Assembly (NCBI GenBank): GCA_052161625.1
Contig: CP197412.1
DNA from: JBKCUI01 sp052161625
Lineage (GTDB): Bacteria; Planctomycetota; Planctomycetia; Pirellulales; Pirellulaceae
Length of the DNA: 64,000 nucleotides
Direction: 5' to 3' (one strand)
Translations under genes and position numbers: made by a program
Notes under the pieces: model-generated
Told to the model about the DNA's origin: nothing
Seen by the model: the letters and a program-made list of their open reading frames with translations, nothing else
The model's database searches: none
In this document: piece by piece, positions 56,283 to 64,000 of the stretch
Layout of the letters: every line of letters begins with the position of its first letter
How positions within the stretch are numbered: position 1 is the first letter of the stretch

Positions 56283-59207
56283 CTAGCGGCTCCAACGCAC
56301 GGCGATTCGACATTGCTCCGAAGGTCGAAGATTGATGAGAACCTGGCCGTCTTCCACATCCAGTCTAGTCGATTGTCGATGGTGTGCGTCGATTCGCCAA
56401 GCTTCCTCGGCGTTTTTCAAGAAACTCAACTTGGTAGTCGCTCGTTTTCCTCGCGTTTCTCGCACCCAGAACAGCGAATCGAACGATTCTCGCGGAGCAT
56501 CTTGGTCGACCCACATTGTTCCGTCCCGAGGATCATCCCCTTCGATTACCACATTGGGGAGATTGCTTTGCGACAACCAAGCTCCCGAGTCGACTCCTTC
56601 GGAGGTCAACCGAACGGCCGTCCAGTAGGCTGGATCGATTCCATCTTGGGCGGTTTCTAGCGGACGTGGCCAGTCCATTCCCAATCGCAATGCAAACCGC
56701 GCACACCGAGTACCCTCGTGGGGCAAAGGAGTCACCAGATAGCGGTGGTCGAATCGCTGATGCGTCGACAAGCCTCCAGCAGCCAAGTAGATTTTGTTCT
56801 CAATGTCATCGATCTCCACCAGCTCTACCGTCGCCTGCATGGGAGCGGGAAGTTTTCCTTTTGTTCCTTGCTGCCAAGCGGAAAGAGTCGCCGATTCATT
56901 CGCCCAAGCGGTTCGCCATACGCACTGAAAGCGATGATCGTGGTGGGCATCGCACTCGACGTCGATATCGATCCATCGCGCACCCTTCCACAATGTGTAG
57001 CGCGTCGTCAGTTTCACAGGACCCATTCCGGGCACGATCGTTGTTCCCGCCGTCTCGATAACCCCTCGAACACTGGAGTTCTCAACCACCCGCATCTCGG
57101 GCTTGTCGCGGGGTAAGAAGTCACTTTCCTGCCATTTCTTGCCCGCACACTGCTCTCCCAAAACGATCGAAGCCATCCCACTCATTCGACTCCCCCGTTT
57201 GTTGGGGACGAAGACCGAGCGCAAATGCCCTTTCTTAGGATCGATCTGCACTTCGAGATACTCGTTGGCGAGGGTCCAGTCTGAATCGGCGATACCAGGC
57301 CGCTTCCCTGTGAGTTTGCTGAGAACACTAGGTCTGGAAAGGACTGGTCGTACAGGACCCGGCTTCGCATCCAACCCGGCAGCACGCACTTTGATGAATC
57401 CGAAGGGAGGAAGATCCGCGACCAAATGGCTTCGATTGCCCTGCGTGACAGTTCCGACGATTCGCGTCGATGAGGCGGAATCGATTTCTCCAGGAATATT
57501 ATCCAAGAAGACGCGCCGAGCGTGACTGCTGTTGTTGACGATCAAGTAACCATTCGGCGATCCGGATTCGGTCGTCGCTACCCCAGCCCCTGCAATCGTT
57601 TCCAACAATCGACTCTTTGCATCCAAAAAATCAGCATCCAGTTCGTCTGTAGAATGCAAAACAGGTGGTTGCGCCGAAGCCGCATCATGGATGCAGCGAT
57701 GTGCCTTCTTCTCTAAAGCACGAATCTCTTGGGCAAATTCTATTGTGATAAACTTGGGTGCAACATTTTGCCAAAGCCATGCGAGAGATCGAAGACGGGA
57801 CGTTCGGATCATGCGACCATAGGTTTCGAGATGTTCCCGTTGTTGGGCTGCCAACTGAGACGCATCCCCCGTCAAAGGAATTCGGAATTGGCGATTCGGA
57901 AACGTGTCGGAACTGTAGGGCTGATTCGTTGATGAAAAGTATTTTTCGATACGATCCAATGACCCCAGTGCTGGGGATCGTTTCATGACAGCAGCCAGGT
58001 CCGTATAGGCTTCCGCTACTTGATCGGGCCAATGGGCCAGGATCAAAGTGGGGACATGGTGATAGTCGAGCTGTTTAGATAGGTGGGATGTGAAGTGTAG
58101 GAAAGTTTCCGCGTTGGAGGCATCGACCACATGCCCCAGCACAGCATCGATCGCGTCTCCCTCCGAATGGGCTTGCCATCGAATTTTCGCCGAATCCTTC
58201 TCAGGGACGATGCCACCTGACCATGCATGAATGAGGGCGCCTCGATAGCCATGGCTGAGGAGTAGATCGGGGTACAAACTACTCCAGCCCGGTGCAAATT
58301 GGCTGAACACTTTGGGCGAGTCAATTCCCAAGGCTCGATAGGATTCTGCACCATGCTCGAAAGCTTGGTCGATCCCCCAATGGCTGGAGAAACTTGACTG
58401 CAAATCGGACTCGAAGCCACCAATCAGCTCCCATTCGCCCGCGTAAAGCCTTGCGCGAAGGCGATTCCATGTTTCGGGCTTCTCATCGTATAGCTTCCGA
58501 AGCAAAGCTCCATTGGCCAGCAGCCCCATCGATTGAGGTGCACTGAGTTGTTTCGAAAAAGCCTCGCCTAAAGTCGACTCGGCGAGCAATACAACTTCGA
58601 GGAGATGGATTTGTTGCGAACAATAGCGATCGCGCTCCTGCGAAACCGTATCGAAGCTGGCTTGGATCCAACGCTCGGTTTCCTCGGTGTCCCCTGCCAA
58701 GGCCGCTTTGGCTGCCGAGAGAACTTGCTCGGAAAACGCGAGCCAATCCAAGTTCCAAGAGTACCGCAGTTTCCTCGCCATGACTTGAATCTGCAGGACC
58801 GCGTATCCCAGCGCATAAAAATCACCCAAGCACAGAGGGGTTGCGCTGGGCACCTCGATATTTTCGCTCGCTAGCCCTCTGGCGATTGTTTCGAACAAGT
58901 CCGAACGGTTTTGACCATTGCTGTCAACGGTAAGGCACTTGCCCAGCGTCAACCGCTCACGCTGCGGCTGATCAACCTTATCGCGACTCCAATTCGGAAC
59001 GAGAACAAGCGAAGACTCCAGTTCCAAGGAGCTCGAGTCGGAACGCTTCCATTCAGGGAGGGTGTTCAACGCGACTAAAAGTCTCGGGTCCCACCCGACT
59101 GTCCAAGCTGCCAGGAAATCGGCCGCCGTTTCATGCCCAACGCCGGTTGGCAGGTCTTCGATGGCATAGCTTGGAACGACGATGACGGAACGCTGAATGG
59201 GAGACAT
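56283..59207 (-). CDS. Degenerate GH38-like (alpha-mannosidase-fold) protein
   Basis: A 974-residue protein. Residues about 265-330 match the GH38 glycoside-hydrolase core (YAGEWELIGGFESDL, SPKVFSQFAPGWSSLYPDLL, then HGYRGALIHAWSG), and the C-terminal beta-rich part (from about 620) fits the family's sandwich domains (TRYTLWKGARWIDIDVE). The N-terminal HxHxD zinc motif of GH38 is absent, and the nucleophile Asp of the WLPDxFGY segment is not conserved at the aligned site, so it may lack classic mannosidase activity. No signal peptide is visible. It lies between a DUF1080 gene (45-base gap) and the kinase (1-base gap). Confidence 0.7.
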   Translation of the reverse strand: MSPIQRSVIVVPSYAIEDLPTGVGHETAADFLAAWTVGWDPRLLVALNTLPEWKRSDSSSLELESSLVLVPNWSRDKVDQPQRERLTLGKCLTVDSNGQNRSDLFETIARGLASENIEVPSATPLCLGDFYALGYAVLQIQVMARKLRYSWNLDWLAFSEQVLSAAKAALAGDTEETERWIQASFDTVSQERDRYCSQQIHLLEVVLLAESTLGEAFSKQLSAPQSMGLLANGALLRKLYDEKPETWNRLRARLYAGEWELIGGFESDLQSSFSSHWGIDQAFEHGAESYRALGIDSPKVFSQFAPGWSSLYPDLLLSHGYRGALIHAWSGGIVPEKDSAKIRWQAHSEGDAIDAVLGHVVDASNAETFLHFTSHLSKQLDYHHVPTLILAHWPDQVAEAYTDLAAVMKRSPALGSLDRIEKYFSSTNQPYSSDTFPNRQFRIPLTGDASQLAAQQREHLETYGRMIRTSRLRSLAWLWQNVAPKFITIEFAQEIRALEKKAHRCIHDAASAQPPVLHSTDELDADFLDAKSRLLETIAGAGVATTESGSPNGYLIVNNSSHARRVFLDNIPGEIDSASSTRIVGTVTQGNRSHLVADLPPFGFIKVRAAGLDAKPGPVRPVLSRPSVLSKLTGKRPGIADSDWTLANEYLEVQIDPKKGHLRSVFVPNKRGSRMSGMASIVLGEQCAGKKWQESDFLPRDKPEMRVVENSSVRGVIETAGTTIVPGMGPVKLTTRYTLWKGARWIDIDVECDAHHDHRFQCVWRTAWANESATLSAWQQGTKGKLPAPMQATVELVEIDDIENKIYLAAGGLSTHQRFDHRYLVTPLPHEGTRCARFALRLGMDWPRPLETAQDGIDPAYWTAVRLTSEGVDSGAWLSQSNLPNVVIEGDDPRDGTMWVDQDAPRESFDSLFWVRETRGKRATTKLSFLKNAEEAWRIDAHHRQSTRLDVEDGQVLINLRPSEQCRIAVRWSR

Positions 59208-59252
59208 CCACGACTTTGATGTTGGTGTGATGAAAGAAGAACTTCGGATGGA

Positions 59253-60089
59253 TTATTTGCCCGAATTCGATTTTTCCAAATTCAATAGCTCGACCTTCCG
59301 GAATTCGATGGGGTGGCTTTCGGATTGCAGAGAAATGGTGCCCGATGAAAGCATCTTGGTACCCGCTTTCTCAGCCAACTCTTTGGCGTGTGCATCGCGA
59401 TCGTCCAGTTGGGCCTTTTCGTATTCCAGAACGAGCTCTCCGTTCACTTTATGTCGGACCACTTCATTCCCGCGAACTTCGATTTCGGCGGTTACCCATT
59501 GGTCTCCGTGAAACGTCTTTGATTTGGAATTGGTGCAGTGATTGAGAATTAGTTTGTCGTTCATCACCACGTTGGTTCCGGGGGTGCATAGATTGCATGT
59601 TGAACGAGGATTCTTGCCGTCCCCGCCCAAGAACTGGACTTCGATCGAAGCTGGAAAATCTTGGTCCTTCGCCATCGTTTCCGGACGTTCACCATGCAGC
59701 ATCACGCCGCTGTTTCGAATTGCCCAACCTGGCCCCCCGCGAACTTGCTCCCCTACGAATCGATATTCGATTCTCAAGATGTAGTTTGAGAATACGTCCT
59801 TGTAAAAGAGATGCCCGAAGGTTTCGTTGAACTCGCTGTAACCTTCGTACCCGACTTTGAGGACACCATTCTCAACGCGAAAGGTGTTAGCAAAGTTTTC
59901 GCCGAGATCGTGATATCGGATCTTCGGAGTCCAGCCCGTAAGGTCCTTGCCATTGAACAGAGGAATCCATTCTCCCTGATTCGCGGACGTCTTCGATTCC
60001 CCATCCTGTGCCTCTCCCCATGAACAAAAGGAGATGGCAGCGGCCATTGCACTGGCGAATGCCAGGTTTTTCAAAAAGGATCGTCGCAT
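59253..60089 (-). CDS. DUF1080 (3-keto-disaccharide hydrolase-type) exported protein
   Basis: A 278-residue protein. The start at 60089 gives a signal peptide (MRRSFLKNLAFASAMAAAIS, cleaved near SWGEAQ). The domain shows WIPLFNGKDLTGW at its start, FRVENGVLKV, the middle strand YILRIEYRF, SGVMLHGE, SIEVQFLGGDG and a C-terminal GTISLQSESHPIEFRKVEL. It is a concanavalin-like fold of the DUF1080 family, abundant in planctomycetes; some members hydrolyse 3-keto-glycosides. It starts a minus-strand operon with the GH38-like protein and the kinase. Confidence 0.9.
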   Translation of the reverse strand: MRRSFLKNLAFASAMAAAISFCSWGEAQDGESKTSANQGEWIPLFNGKDLTGWTPKIRYHDLGENFANTFRVENGVLKVGYEGYSEFNETFGHLFYKDVFSNYILRIEYRFVGEQVRGGPGWAIRNSGVMLHGERPETMAKDQDFPASIEVQFLGGDGKNPRSTCNLCTPGTNVVMNDKLILNHCTNSKSKTFHGDQWVTAEIEVRGNEVVRHKVNGELVLEYEKAQLDDRDAHAKELAEKAGTKMLSSGTISLQSESHPIEFRKVELLNLEKSNSGK

Positions 60090-60343
60090 GGGGAATCGGC
60101 TGGGTAAGGGAGTTGGGAGGCAGCAGAGTGAGAGTAGCAAGTATAGCGATCGTAGCGATTTTACGAATTGGACTGATCAAAATCGTATCTGGCCGCCACA
60201 ATCTGGTTCCGTCTATTGTACTCGACATTTCTTCGGGGCTAGTCTTCCGAGGCTGATAACGAACCCATCGTCGCGCTGGCGCGCGACCGGCTCCTTCATC
60301 CGACCTATCCCATCAAAAGGGCTCAATTCACTTGGAAATCGCG

Positions 60344-61021
60344 ATGGAACTAGTCGACTGGATTTTGCATCTCGATAAGCATTTGAACGAGCTCATTGGG
60401 ACGATCGGCCCTGGTTGGCTCTATGCAATCATGTTTGCCGTGGTTTTTTGCGAAACCGGTTTGGTCGTCATGCCGTTTCTTCCTGGGGACTCTCTGCTCT
60501 TCGCCCTCGGGGCATTATGTGCCATTGACGATGCCAAACTTTCCATCTACACGATGGCACCGTTGTTGATCATCGCTGCGATCCTCGGTGATGCTCTGAA
60601 CTACTGGCTCGGGGCTTGGATCGGGCCTCGCGTCTTTACAAGCGAACGCTCTTGGTGGTTGAACAAAGCGCATCTGACTCGCGCTCAAGCGTTTTATAGT
60701 CGTTATGGTGCCAAGACAATCGTTCTGGCCAGGTTCGTTCCCATTGTCCGGACCTTCGCCCCCTTTGTGGCTGGCATTGGAAAGATGAATTTCTTTCGCT
60801 TTTGGATTTACAACGTCGTCGGGGCGGTTGCGTGGGTCGCCATTTTTTTACTTGCAGGTTATTTTCTTGGCAGGATCGAACTCATTCAAAAGAACTTCTT
60901 CCTCGTCACTCTGGGGATCATTGCAGTGAGCGTCGTTCCGATCGCATTGGAATGGTGGATGCATCGCCGGGAAAAGAAACGCCTGCAAGGGGTGACAAGC
61001 GATCAAGTTGCAGGGTCGTAA
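60344..61021 (+). CDS. DedA-family membrane protein
   Basis: A 225-residue inner-membrane protein. DedA motifs are clear: FCETGLVVMPFLPGDSLLF, the GDALNYWLGAWIGPRVF segment, the arginine-rich FYSRYGAKTIVLARFVPIVR, then FAPFVAGIG. Family members act as lipid scramblases/flippases and affect envelope homeostasis. ATG 60344 has GGAAA upstream; a TTG four codons earlier is possible. Its 3' end overlaps the convergent neighbour by 19 bases. Confidence 0.93.
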   Translation: MELVDWILHLDKHLNELIGTIGPGWLYAIMFAVVFCETGLVVMPFLPGDSLLFALGALCAIDDAKLSIYTMAPLLIIAAILGDALNYWLGAWIGPRVFTSERSWWLNKAHLTRAQAFYSRYGAKTIVLARFVPIVRTFAPFVAGIGKMNFFRFWIYNVVGAVAWVAIFLLAGYFLGRIELIQKNFFLVTLGIIAVSVVPIALEWWMHRREKKRLQGVTSDQVAGS

Positions 61022-61938
61022 AGTTCGGTTTCCCAAATCGTCTTGTCCGTGGAAGCATCGGGACGATAAATAAAGTCGGACTCTTGAAACGTGACATTGG
61101 AGGTGGGGTCATTGTACTTGATGACGCTCACCGGCACATGGCCTTGCGGTTTCCCCTCTTTGTCCTTCTTCACTCGGAAGTAGACGACCGAGTAAGGGAA
61201 GTACGGGAACGCCGAGGATCGACCGAGCGTTAATCGTACGGCTGTCGGAAGTCCTTCGTTCTGCGGCTGGACCGCCAAATTCTCGCGATCGATTCGCGCG
61301 GTGCCCGCAATGCGAGGTGGTTCGGTTCGCAACTGTCCAACCAACTGCCATACATCGACTCCGCTGATGGTCCCTTCTGCGACCTCGTACCAATGGTATC
61401 GCTGATACAAATTGCGAAGCAACTCCGCGTGCCCACCAACGGCGAGATGGAGCACGACTTCTGGGGACTGTTGCAGTTGATGCAGTTTGGGTGTGAGTTT
61501 CTCTCGAATCTTCTCGACATTGACGATTCGCGGCGGCTGCTTGTCGATCTGGGTGTACATCAATCGACCGTCGGATACTTGGATCGAATCGAGGGTAGTT
61601 TCCCCAGAGGAGAGCCGAGCCGTGTAGCGGAATTGCCCTGTCCCGCTACCGAAAGATTTGTATTCCCCGCTCAGGATCACCTGTTGGCCATAGGCCAAGC
61701 TCTGTTGATATACCTTGGCCGAAAGCGGTGGGCCAAACACGGCTTGCTGCACGGCGTTGTAGACCAAGATGTTCGGGTCCGTCGTGACGCGAGGTGATTT
61801 GCTATTCGAAGCTACCAGTGGAGCTGCGATGGGAGACGAGTCCTGGGCATCCAGGTGACCCATTCCGGAACCTAGGCAGCTGCCGATCGCTCCGAAGCAG
61901 AGGATGGTGAGCTGAAGGATCCGAGGTTGGAATGGCAT
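61003..61938 (-). CDS. Exported protein of unknown function, LolA-like pattern
   Basis: About 311 residues. The hydrophobic N-terminus (ILQLTILCFGAIGSCLGSG) is probably a signal peptide, for which I prefer the ATG at 61938; starts at 61974 or 61980 would give a longer, less typical N-terminus. The mature part is made of long strands (YGQQVILSGEYKSFGSGTG, then TTLDSIQVSDGRLMYTQI) and could be a LolA/LolB-type lipid-binding fold, but I cannot name the family. The C-terminus converges on and overlaps the dedA-like gene by 19 bases. Confidence 0.65.
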   Translation of the reverse strand: MPFQPRILQLTILCFGAIGSCLGSGMGHLDAQDSSPIAAPLVASNSKSPRVTTDPNILVYNAVQQAVFGPPLSAKVYQQSLAYGQQVILSGEYKSFGSGTGQFRYTARLSSGETTLDSIQVSDGRLMYTQIDKQPPRIVNVEKIREKLTPKLHQLQQSPEVVLHLAVGGHAELLRNLYQRYHWYEVAEGTISGVDVWQLVGQLRTEPPRIAGTARIDRENLAVQPQNEGLPTAVRLTLGRSSAFPYFPYSVVYFRVKKDKEGKPQGHVPVSVIKYNDPTSNVTFQESDFIYRPDASTDKTIWETELYDPAT

Positions 61939-62150
61939 ATTGGGTTTGCTAGCGAACAGATTCGCGAGCCGCATGGGCAAGTTGTATCGGTTTTATCAAA
62001 GAAACCAGTTCGGCTGTGCCGAACATAGCGATAGGGACGCGCGGAGCGGATTGTAGGTTGATCGCTGGCGTACTGTCCAGGTTGAAAACGTCGGTCTCAT
62101 AGACCCTACGGCGAGCCGGCTTGACCCACCAAATTCCAGGGGTATTTCGA

Positions 62151-63344
62151 ATGAAAATGCGTAAACGATTACAACTCATGGCTGTGTTGGGCTTGGGCAC
62201 TCCCTGCTTGCTCTCCCAATTGGCTGTTCCGACTGCAAAAGCTGGCGACCTCGGAAAACGCCACAACATGCCACCCGCCTCCCGTTTGGCAGAGCCCGGC
62301 CCGATGGTTGGAGGCCCTGGCCCCGGCGTTCTTATGCCTGAGACCATTCCGGTCCCTGGGTATGGAGCTCCGGCCGTCGCACCCACGATCCAAATTCTTT
62401 TCAATCAGCCTCAATCGATGAACATCCTTTACGATGTCGTCGGTGATGGGACCTTCGGCAGCGATCCGTTGGTTGTTCCAGGTCGTGTCGAGTTCGCCCA
62501 AGGGGGCATCTACCGCTTGAAGCTGACCAACATCGCCGGTCGAGAAGGGGTCGAGCTCTATCCAACGATCGAACTTGGATTGGCGAGCTACCGAACCGCT
62601 GCTTACCTCGCCCACAACGCGTTGGCCATCCAGTTCACCGAAGACGACTTGGACCAAGCTCTCTCGAGCAACTTCGTGACGAAGGTCATCTACCTCCCAG
62701 ACCCTGAATTCCAAGGGGAAGCGATCTCGGGTATCGATACGCTTGTGAGCAATCGATTGGAACCGGGCTTGGATCCCATCGTCGAAGCAGACCGACGCGG
62801 CTCGATCCTCGCCATCATCCGGCTTGGAAATAAAGACGTTGAGCTAGCAGGTGCTGGCGGTGCGGCGCTTCCTTACGCCGGTGGAATGATGGGACCAGGA
62901 GGAATGATGGGACCCGATGGCATGGTTTGCGGACCGGATGGAATGCCCATCGGTCCTCAACACAATCCTCCGAACATGGTCGCGGGTGTGACAGCGCCTC
63001 AATATGGTATGCCCTATACCGGCACTCCAATTGGTTTGGCTGGACCTCCTCACATTCCATTGGGACATCCTGCAGGTTTGCAGCAGCACGTGATGCGCAA
63101 CCGTACGCACATGAACATTCCCGAACCGACCAAGAAGCTCGATATCTCGGTCCGACATCAACCGGGCTACAGCTATCCCCAGCCACCTAGCAAGGCTCAC
63201 ATCAAAGAGCAGAACATCCATCCTGGATTTCCAACGGGCGCTCCTGGCTTCTACAACGCAAGCCGCGTGGTAGCTCCGAATCAGTTCAGCAGCCAACCAG
63301 CGGGTCCCGCTGGCGAATACTGCCCACCTGGTCAAGTTCGCTAG
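62151..63344 (+). CDS. Exported protein with LYPTxE domain and Gly/Pro/Met-rich middle (paralogue of next gene)
   Basis: A 397-residue protein with a signal peptide (KRLQLMAVLGLGTPCLLS, cleaved near AKAG). An N-terminal globular domain (about 75-225) contains GVELYPTIELG, then IQFTEDDLDQALSSNFVTKVIYLPD. The remainder (about 230-397) is Gly/Pro/Met/His-rich: repeats of MMGPGGMMGPDGM, many GMP/GTP turns, and PQ-rich tail. It is probably secreted or outer-envelope; the family is not named. ATG 62151 has AGGGG at 62138-62142. Its 3' end carries a strong terminator. Confidence 0.72.
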   Translation: MKMRKRLQLMAVLGLGTPCLLSQLAVPTAKAGDLGKRHNMPPASRLAEPGPMVGGPGPGVLMPETIPVPGYGAPAVAPTIQILFNQPQSMNILYDVVGDGTFGSDPLVVPGRVEFAQGGIYRLKLTNIAGREGVELYPTIELGLASYRTAAYLAHNALAIQFTEDDLDQALSSNFVTKVIYLPDPEFQGEAISGIDTLVSNRLEPGLDPIVEADRRGSILAIIRLGNKDVELAGAGGAALPYAGGMMGPGGMMGPDGMVCGPDGMPIGPQHNPPNMVAGVTAPQYGMPYTGTPIGLAGPPHIPLGHPAGLQQHVMRNRTHMNIPEPTKKLDISVRHQPGYSYPQPPSKAHIKEQNIHPGFPTGAPGFYNASRVVAPNQFSSQPAGPAGEYCPPGQVR

Positions 63345-63365
63345 TGCGAATCGATAGGACAACGG

Positions 63366-63396
63366 AGCTGGCCCATCTCGATGGGCCAGCTTTTTT
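63366..63396 (+). terminator. Strong intrinsic terminator
   Basis: A perfect 11-bp GC-rich stem (63366-63376 with 63381-63391), a 4-base loop (CTCG) and a run of Ts to 63396. It lies 21 bases after the preceding stop and 43 bases before the next start, so the two paralogues are separate transcription units, or the second is read through. Confidence 0.93.
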
Positions 63397-63439
63397 AACG
63401 ACTCTCCGCATCTCTCTTCCAACGGCACTGGTCAACCCG

Positions 63440-64000
63440 ATGTTCCAACGAGTTTCGTTTCCAACGCTGCTCGTCACCTGGCTCACTGCCCTCACCCTTT
63501 GCATGTTGGCAGTGATCGCGGGTGGCGTACAAGCTCAAGACCTTATGTCGCGACTCCCCAAGAACACGCATCCGCTTCTGCGCGACACGATGCCTCCAGG
63601 GGAAGTAGGCGCGATCCAGCTGGCGAGGAAGCCCGAGTTACGCGGAGTTTGGCAGGCGATTGAAATCAAAGGCCCTGCCGGTATGCGCGTCAGCATGGCG
63701 GATGCAGGTCAATTCTCGGATGACCTTTCTCAAGCTCGCTTGGCCGTGATGGTCGGATATCCCTACCGAATGCGTCTGACGGGACTTCCATTCGAAGAGG
63801 AGACGGCTCTCTACCCCACGCTCGAAATCATTGACCGCATTCACCCACCCGCTGAACGAGAGCATCGGTTCCCTATCCCCATCGAACTCGACGAAGATGA
63901 CCTCGTCGATGCGATGCGTGGTGAGATGATCATGAAAGTGATCTACCTGGAAGACAATCAAATCGCAGATCCCGTGGATACGGCAGGCAATCCTCAACGC
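63440..64000 (+). CDS. Exported protein, paralogue of the preceding gene (3'-truncated by window edge)
   Basis: The first 187 residues of an open frame that runs off the window. The signal peptide (SFPTLLVTWLTALTLCMLAV, cleaved near VQAQ) is followed by GVWQAIEIKGPAGMRVSMADA, RLAVMVGYPYRMRLTGLP and LYPTLEI, then ELDEDDLVDAMRGEMIMKVIYLED. The LYPTxE and DDLxxA..KVIYLxD parts match the preceding protein, so the two are tandem paralogues. I do not recognise the family. No Gly/Pro-rich tail is visible yet. Confidence 0.8.
   Translation, partial: MFQRVSFPTLLVTWLTALTLCMLAVIAGGVQAQDLMSRLPKNTHPLLRDTMPPGEVGAIQLARKPELRGVWQAIEIKGPAGMRVSMADAGQFSDDLSQARLAVMVGYPYRMRLTGLPFEEETALYPTLEIIDRIHPPAEREHRFPIPIELDEDDLVDAMRGEMIMKVIYLEDNQIADPVDTAGNPQR

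Noticed and set aside
62844..63428. A 194-codon minus-strand frame
   Set aside because: Antisense to the Met/Gly/Pro-rich gene and overlapping its terminator; Arg/His/Cys-rich shadow composition.
1..64000. CRISPR arrays, tRNA, rRNA, insertion sequences
   Set aside because: No regularly spaced short repeats, transposase motifs, tRNA-like clover sequences or rRNA signatures were seen. The repeats at 16-48 kb are protein-coding.

Overview
The window looks like a chromosomal segment from a planctomycete, most likely of the Pirellula/Rhodopirellula type. This is an inference from content: a giant RTX/LamG/cadherin-like surface protein with an N-terminal LEPR-like export motif, a PEP-CTERM protein, a DUF1080 protein, transmembrane Ser/Thr kinases (one with an anti-sigma-like zinc motif and a SUMF1 domain), a kinase-linked ECF sigma factor, a Cys-rich exported protein, and weak or absent Shine-Dalgarno sites at many starts. 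I see no rRNA, tRNA, CRISPR array or insertion sequence.

Layout. 1-3.8 kb: the 3' part of a CheB/CheR-type PAS histidine kinase, translationally coupled (ATGA) to a NarL-type response regulator, then a BON-like protein and a desulforedoxin-like iron protein. 4.1-8.6 kb: an SbmA/BacA/YddA-type ABC exporter, an AI-2E/PerM-family permease with a long soluble C-terminus, and a divergent RibD/DHFR-like reductase. 8.8-15.4 kb: a plus-strand run of M24 peptidase, Lnt, pyrimidine-nucleoside phosphorylase and two membrane PH-domain proteins (YdbS/YdbT-like), with several overlaps. 15.4-48.7 kb: a small PEP-CTERM protein and, upstream of it on the minus strand, one uninterrupted 32.6-kb reading frame for a 10,875-residue protein, which is half of the window.

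The giant protein starts with a LEPR-like motif and a lipase-like alpha/beta-hydrolase domain whose nucleophile serine is glycine. A beta-rich part follows, with FliD/flagellin-IN-like modules and four E1-FCCH-like modules, then EF-hands, a long RTX region, a pre-peptidase-type domain interrupted by a fifth FCCH-like module, FG-GAP repeats, seven LamG-like domains, an LRR island, a discoidin-like domain, PKD and cadherin-like repeats, and a dockerin-like EF-hand pair at the C-terminus.

48.7-54.7 kb: divergent from the giant gene is a transmembrane Ser/Thr kinase with an N-terminal HX3CX2C (ZAS-like) motif and outer LRR and SUMF1 domains. It converges on an ECF sigma gene. This kinase/sigma pair beside a giant surface protein is the best candidate for an undescribed regulatory system here; the link is inferred only from position and domains. 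A Cys-rich exported protein and two small hypothetical proteins follow. 54.7-60.1 kb: a minus-strand operon of a DUF1080 protein, a degenerate GH38-like protein and a second Ser/Thr kinase (1-nt gap). 60.3-64 kb: a DedA protein, a convergent exported protein that overlaps its end, and two tandem paralogous exported proteins separated by a strong intrinsic terminator; the second runs off the window.
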